From positions 1 through 5,858 of the forward strand of contig CAUJJP010000223.1 in assembly GCA_963205525.1 (NCBI GenBank): 5,858 nt of DNA. Direction: 5' to 3'. The notes under the pieces were generated by a model. It saw only the letters and a program-made list of their open reading frames with translations, was not told the DNA's origin and did not search any database. How positions within the stretch are numbered: position 1 is the first letter of the stretch; each line of letters begins with the position of its first letter. The stretch is from Pseudomonadota bacterium (lineage in GTDB: Bacteria > Pseudomonadota > Gammaproteobacteria > Burkholderiales > Burkholderiaceae). Position numbers and translations under genes: made by a program. Shown one piece after another: positions 1 to 5,858 of the stretch.

Positions 1-1851
1 GCAGCACTGCGCCGCCTCGTTGACGCTGGCGTCCGGGAATGCGACCACGAATTCGTCGCCGCCCACGCGTGCCAGCAGCGCGCTGGGGTCGAGCTGGCTG
101 CGCATGCGCTCGCAGACCTGGCGCAGCACGGCGTCGCCGGCCGCGTGGCCGAACAAGTCGTTGGTGAGCTTGAAGCGGTCCAGGTCGAAGTAGGCCAGGC
201 TGCGGACCGGCCGCTGGCTGCGCCCGACCGTGCGCCGCAGGCCGCGCAGGTTCAGGCAATCGGTGAGCGGATCGTGGTTGACCAGGAACTCCAGGCGCCG
301 CGTCGCGCGCACGCGTTCGGTGATCTCCAGCAGCGAGGCTTCGATGCGACCTCCGTGGCCGCGCGAGGCCTTGATCGAGAACCAGCGTTCGTCGGCGGGC
401 TCGCCGCCGACGCTGGGCCGCAGGCGGGCCTGCAGTTCGCTGGCTTGGGGCTGGGCGCCGGCCTGCAGATCGGCGAAGGCCTGTGGCACTGCGTCATCGA
501 AGAGTTCGCACAGGCGCTGCGCTGCCCGATCCGGCCGCGTCCCGACCATGGTGCCGAACGCCGGGTTGGCGTTCACGATCAGCCCCGTGGCGTCGACGCT
601 GAACAGGCCGACCGGCGATTCGGCATAGGCGCTGGCCAGGCGCTGCTGCGCGCGCTCGCGCTGCTCGCGGTCGCTGCGCATGCGTTCGGCCACCGCCACC
701 GACACCAGCAGCGCCGACAGCAGCGCGCCGACCGCGCTGTCGAAGCCGCCGAGCACGTTGCGCAGGCCCAGCGACACCGAGAGCACCGCGTTGACGCCGG
801 TCAGGAAGGTGACGAACAGCGAAGCCGCGTACCAGAACGCGGGTTGCGAGCGCCTGCGCACCAGGATCCGATACAGCGCCGGCAGGCTGACCGCGACCAG
901 GGCCAGGGTCAGCGTCCACAGCAGCGGCAGAAAGCGCTCGAAGGGCAGGACGGCGCACAGCAGCAGCGCCGCCGCGCCGCCGGCCTGCTGCGCGCGCAGC
1001 AGCCAGCGCAGCTTCAGCGCCCGCAGCTCGCGCCCGAACAGGAGACCGAAGACGGCGATGGTGGCAAGCAGGTACAGGCACACCGTCCATTGCCGCATCG
1101 GCACCAGCCAGTCCGCCGGCACCGGCAGGCCCAGGACCGAGAAGTCGGTGCCCTGGGACAGCGCCGCCATGCGCAGGCTGAGGATCAGCCAGCCCACCAG
1201 GGTCCAGTACAGGAGGCTGCGGTTGACGATGGCGGTGAAGGCCATCGACAGCACCAGGGCACCCAGGCCGGCTTCGATGATGGCGCCGGTCTTCTGCCAG
1301 CCGGCGACGGCGGCGTCCAGTGCCGCTTGATCCCAGGTCGCAGCCGTGATGCGCGCCGGGCCGCGGAAGCCGGCCTGGCACAGGGCGTCCAGCCGCGGCT
1401 GCGTGGCGTCCCGGGTGATCGCGAAGCCGGACCCGGCGACCCGCACCGCGGCGCTGGAACGGTCGCGGTCGGCCTCGCCCATGAGCTGCCCGCTGCGCCG
1501 GTCGAAGCACTCCAGCCGCATCGCGTGGCGTGACTCCAGCACCACCGCCCAGGCCCGGCCCGGCTGCGGCGCCACGGCCGTGAAGTGGATCCAGAACGGC
1601 TGCGTCGAGCGCCCGGTGTCGACCATCAGGCGCTGCGGCTGCGCCTGCAGCTGGCGAGCCACCGTCTGCAGATCGGGGGTCGCGGTCTGCACGCCAGCCT
1701 CCCAGGCCGCCAGCGGCAGCGCCGCGCCGTGCGGTGCGGCGGCGCGCTGCAGCACCGACAGACCCAGCAGCAGCACCGCCCCCAGCATCAATGCCGGCAG
1801 CAGCCTGGAGCGGGCGGTTTGCAGCAAAAGGTCGATCAGCCGGTGCAGCAT
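1..1851 (-). CDS. 7TM-DISM sensor diguanylate cyclase (PAS-GGDEF), C-terminus cut by window edge
   Basis: Probable membrane-bound enzyme making cyclic di-GMP from two GTP. 617 residues are visible with no stop; the frame runs off the left edge inside the GGDEF domain. Order: short cytoplasmic N-terminus; hydrophobic segment about 17-36; periplasmic region about 37-185 with FWIHF and a WAVVLES stretch typical of 7TMR-DISM extracellular domains; about seven hydrophobic segments between 187 and 388; a charged helix (RMRSDREQRERAQQR); PAS-like domain about 405-515 (ESPVGLFSVDATG, VNANPAFG); the linker LEFLVNHDPLTD; then GGDEF with the metal/substrate motif FDLDRFKLTND-GHAAGD at 555-573 and an intact GGDEF at 597-601. 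The signature suggests an active cyclase, but the usual RxxD inhibitory site is replaced by DPSA (588-591). The start at 1851 was chosen because it puts the first hydrophobic segment near the N-terminus; it has no clear Shine-Dalgarno, and a GTG at 1896 would add 15 residues. An EAL domain beyond the edge cannot be excluded. The periplasmic ligand is unknown. Confidence 0.9.
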   Translation of the reverse strand, partial: MLHRLIDLLLQTARSRLLPALMLGAVLLLGLSVLQRAAAPHGAALPLAAWEAGVQTATPDLQTVARQLQAQPQRLMVDTGRSTQPFWIHFTAVAPQPGRAWAVVLESRHAMRLECFDRRSGQLMGEADRDRSSAAVRVAGSGFAITRDATQPRLDALCQAGFRGPARITAATWDQAALDAAVAGWQKTGAIIEAGLGALVLSMAFTAIVNRSLLYWTLVGWLILSLRMAALSQGTDFSVLGLPVPADWLVPMRQWTVCLYLLATIAVFGLLFGRELRALKLRWLLRAQQAGGAAALLLCAVLPFERFLPLLWTLTLALVAVSLPALYRILVRRRSQPAFWYAASLFVTFLTGVNAVLSVSLGLRNVLGGFDSAVGALLSALLVSVAVAERMRSDREQRERAQQRLASAYAESPVGLFSVDATGLIVNANPAFGTMVGTRPDRAAQRLCELFDDAVPQAFADLQAGAQPQASELQARLRPSVGGEPADERWFSIKASRGHGGRIEASLLEITERVRATRRLEFLVNHDPLTDCLNLRGLRRTVGRSQRPVRSLAYFDLDRFKLTNDLFGHAAGDAVLRQVCERMRSQLDPSALLARVGGDEFVVAFPDASVNEAAQCC

Positions 1852-2121
1852 GGCGGACGCTGCGCAGCAGATGGCAGCCGATTCGATGATCGGCACCCGG
1901 GCCCTGCGGCACAGGCCCGCGGCCGGCGCGTCGGCGCGCCTGGCGTGCAATCCGGCATGGAATGGTGCGGCGCGTGCGCCCGCGGGGGGCTGGGCAGCGC
2001 AGGCGGAGCTTGCGGCGGTTGCCGAGGTTGCGGGGGTCGGGGGGCAGCGGGTCTTCGCGGCCCGGTCAGGTGTCGCGTGCCGGGGACGGCGCCTCGGTCG
2101 GCACCGTGCCTGTCCTGGATC
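1852..2121. other. Intergenic region between the diguanylate cyclase gene and tRNA-Arg
   Basis: No gene is supported here. The reading frame of the downstream GGDEF protein stays open through the whole stretch, but the translation is Ala/Arg/Gly/Cys-rich without domain character, so I read it as GC-driven openness. On the plus strand there are G runs at 1984-1989, 1992-1994, 2032-2036, 2039-2044 and 2049-2051. The promoter of the cyclase gene should lie here on the minus strand, but I cannot pick out convincing -35/-10 elements. A small inverted repeat (GGCGCG, four bases, CGCGCC) sits near 1925-1940. Confidence 0.5.
2086..2107 (-). terminator. GC-rich hairpin just downstream of tRNA-Arg
   Basis: In the minus-strand transcript, ACGGTGCC and GGCGCCGT form an 8-bp stem (one G-U pair) around the loop GACCGA. 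It begins 14 nt after the tRNA CCA end, where transcription of a comM-tRNA or tRNA unit would be expected to stop. No U tract follows, so it is not a canonical intrinsic terminator; it may instead stabilise the 3' end before processing, or be chance pairing in GC-rich DNA. Confidence 0.3.
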
Positions 2122-2196
2122 TGGCGCGACCGGCAGGAATCGAACCTGCGCCACAGCCTTCGGAGGGCTGGATGATATCCACTTCACCACGGTCGC
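2122..2196 (-). tRNA. tRNA-Arg, anticodon CCG
   Basis: The minus strand folds into a complete 75-nt cloverleaf with encoded CCA. The acceptor stem GCGACCG/CGGTCGC pairs perfectly. The D stem GTGA/TCAT includes one G-U pair and an 8-nt loop. The anticodon stem CAGCC/GGCTG holds the loop CTCCGAA, giving anticodon CCG, which reads the arginine codon CGG. The variable loop is 4 nt (TGGC), and the T arm GCAGG-TTCGAAT-CCTGC is canonical. The discriminator is G. C35 and an A in the D loop agree with known arginine identity elements. The mature 5' end lies only 13 nt after the comM stop codon on the same strand, so it may be cut from a comM read-through transcript by RNase P, or have a promoter inside the comM 3' end. 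It is a typical integrase target type, but no duplicated 3' segment is visible in this window. Confidence 0.96.
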
Positions 2197-2209
2197 CGAA
2201 GGGCGGATT

Positions 2210-4378
<2,169 letters not shown>

Positions 4379-4379
<1 letters not shown>

Positions 4380-5716
4380 TGCGGGCGCGGCGACACCCCG
4401 CTTCGCGCGCACGCACGCCGCTCCTGGGCGCGGCGGTGGCTGCGCTTGCCGCGTCGGCCAGCACGCCCGCCCTCGCGCAGGCGGCGGCGGTGCACAAGGG
4501 CGACGTGGCCTGGATGCTGGTCTCCACCCTGCTCGTCGTCTTCATGGCGCTGCCGGGGCTGGCGCTGTTCTACGGCGGTCTGGTGCGCAGCAAGAACATG
4601 CTTTCGGTGCTGATGCAGGTGCTGGTGGTGTTCTCGCTCGTCACCGTGCTGTGGGCGGTCTACGGCTACAGCCTGGCCTTCGGCGGCACCGGCCTGGTGG
4701 TCGCCGGGTTCGACAAGCTGTTCCTCGCCGGGGTCGGCCTGGACAGCCTGGCAGACACCTTCAGCGCCGACGTCAAGCTGCCGGAGTACGTGTTCGTCGC
4801 CTTCCAGGCCACCTTTGCCGGCATCACCTGCGCCCTCATCGTCGGCAGCCTGGCCGAGCGCATCCGCTTCGCCGCCCTGCTGCTGTTCTCGGTGCTGTGG
4901 TTCAGCTTCAGCTACCTGCCGATCGCGCACATGGTCTGGGGCCCGGGCGGCTACCTGCTGGGCAAGGGGGCGCTGGACTTCGCGGGTGGCACGGTGGTGC
5001 ACATCAACGCCGGTGTCGCCGGGCTGGTGGGCGCCTGGCTGCTGGGCCGGCGCATCGGCTACGGGCGCGAGAACCTGTCGCCGCACAGCCTGGTGCTGAC
5101 CATGGTGGGTGCCTGCATGCTGTGGGTGGGCTGGTTCGGCTTCAACGCCGGCTCCAACCTGGAAGCGAACGCCGGCGCCGCGCTGGCCTTCATCAACACC
5201 TTGCTGGCGGCGGCGGCGGCGGTGCTGGCCTGGGGCCTGGGCGAGGCGCTGACCAAGGGCAAGGCCTCGATGCTGGGCGGCGCCTCGGGTGCGGTGGCGG
5301 GGCTGGTGGGCATCACCCCGGCCTGCGGCACGGTGGGGCCGATGGGTGCCATCGTGATCGGCGCCGCCTGCGGCCTGGCCTGCCTGTGGGGGGTGAGCGG
5401 GCTCAAGCGCCGGCTGCGCATCGACGACTCGCTGGACGTGTTCGGCGTCCACGGCATCGGCGGCATCGTCGGTGCGCTGCTCACCGCGCCGTTCTCGGCC
5501 GCGTCCCTGGGCGGGGTGAAGGGCGGCGACTATGCGATCGGCGCCCAGCTCCTGGTGCAGGCCGAGGGGCTCGCGATCACCCTCGTGTGGTCGGCCCTGG
5601 TGGCGCTGGCGGCCTTCAAGATCGCCGACCTGACGCTGGGCCTGCGGGTGAGCGAGGAGTCCGAGCGCGAGGGCCTGGACCTGAGCGCGCACGGCGAGAA
5701 GGCCTACCACCATTGA
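4379..5716 (+). CDS. amtB: Ammonium channel AmtB
   Basis: 445 residues, the expected size for a proteobacterial Amt with signal peptide. It conducts ammonium/ammonia across the inner membrane as a trimer. Residues 1-34 form a signal peptide: Arg-rich start, hydrophobic core LLGAAVAALAA, likely cleavage after an Ala-x-Ala (ALA-Q). Eleven hydrophobic segments follow between about 43 and 417. Pore residues are all present: phenylalanine gate F146 (QATFAGIT) and F255 (GWFGFNAGS), W187 of the recruitment site (AHMVWG), D200 (GALDFAGG), and the twin histidines H208 (VVHINAG) and H358 (FGVHGIGG). The C-terminal tail from about 413 (KIADLTLGLRV, EREGLDLSAHGE) is the conserved part that contacts GlnK. 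One residue is gained between W187 and D200 relative to E. coli (WGPGGYLLGKGALD). The ATG overlaps the glnK stop by one base, so the pair is one transcription unit. The frame is open far upstream, but that part is antisense to comM or out of frame in glnK and is not coding. Confidence 0.98.
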
Positions 5717-5858
5717 CCCTAGATCCGGCAGTTGACCGCTCTTCTGGGCAGGATGCGCCAGTGCTTTCAAGCACTTGTGGCGTCGACGCCGATCACCTCA
5801 TGGGTGAACCCGCTACGCACCCGATCGAGCCGCGCTGCGGCGCGCTGGCGGTGTTGCT
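5717..5858. other. Region downstream of amtB, no assignable gene
   Basis: Three frames stay open to the window edge and none is convincing. On the plus strand, one begins at ATG 5753 and another at ATG 5800 (MGEPATHPIEPRCGALAVL); neither has a good Shine-Dalgarno. On the minus strand, a frame entering from the right edge ends at a TGA at 5767-5769 with the C-terminal sequence RSGFTHEVIGVDATSA, which could be the tail of a convergent gene. The piece is too short to choose. Confidence 0.4.
5760..5775. repeat. Short inverted repeat after amtB
   Basis: AGTGCT-TTCA-AGCACT forms a 6-bp stem with a 4-nt loop (or 7 bp with 2 nt), 43 bp after the amtB stop. Neither strand follows it with a U tract, so a terminator role is possible but weakly supported. 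The stop codon of the possible convergent minus-strand frame falls in its loop. Confidence 0.45.

Noticed and set aside
145..1533. Long plus-strand open frame of 462 codons opposite the diguanylate cyclase
   Set aside because: The translation is Arg/Gln/Ala-rich with no domain character, while the opposite strand encodes a full sensor-PAS-GGDEF protein with intact motifs. High GC suppresses stops on the antisense strand.
494..1912. Minus-strand open frame of 472 codons overlapping the diguanylate cyclase in another frame
   Set aside because: It is low-complexity Gly/Ala/Arg sequence; the frame starting at 1851 carries the membrane segments, PAS and GGDEF.
1984..2051. G-quadruplex in the G-rich stretch beyond the tRNA
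   Set aside because: Only three G tracts of three or more lie close together (2032-2051); the fourth is too far away for a standard four-tract motif.
2122..2196. Integration site (att) at the tRNA-Arg
   Set aside because: No integrase gene, no second copy of the tRNA 3' end and no foreign-looking composition are visible in the window. comM, a known island insertion target in Acinetobacter, is also intact.

Overview
The window comes from a very GC-rich (about 70% by eye) Gram-negative bacterium. A PII protein with the proteobacterial uridylylation tyrosine, a sigma-54/NtrC-type control region, an encoded-CCA tRNA and a 7TM-DISM diguanylate cyclase all point to the Proteobacteria. Gammaproteobacteria of the Xanthomonadales or Betaproteobacteria of the Burkholderiales fit best, but nothing seen here separates the two.

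Layout. On the minus strand, positions 1-1851 hold a membrane-bound GGDEF protein (7TM-DISM sensor, PAS, GGDEF) that is cut by the left edge of the window. An intergenic stretch of about 270 bp follows, then a minus-strand tRNA-Arg(CCG) at 2122-2196. Only 13 bp beyond it lies the stop codon of comM (2210-3784, minus), the Mg-chelatase-like AAA+ ATPase. A divergent control region of about 256 bp separates comM from the plus-strand glnK-amtB pair (4041-5716). The last 142 bp show no assignable gene, only a short inverted repeat.

The centre of interest is the nitrogen module. GlnK (PII) and AmtB (ammonium channel) overlap by one base, and amtB has a strong Shine-Dalgarno inside the end of glnK. 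Upstream lies a near-consensus sigma-54 promoter with two NtrC-like dyads, spaced 30 bp centre to centre, roughly 96 and 126 bp before the predicted transcription start. Together these describe a nitrogen-starvation operon: NtrC-P with sigma-54 turns it on, AmtB takes up ammonium, and GlnK plugs the channel when nitrogen returns. The PII protein carries T-loop residues (T43, D54) that are those of E. coli GlnB rather than E. coli GlnK.

The other genes (c-di-GMP synthesis, transformation helicase, tRNA) are housekeeping or accessory neighbours with no visible functional link to the operon. I found no mobile element, CRISPR array or convincing new system. The points worth a second look are regulatory and residue-level details.
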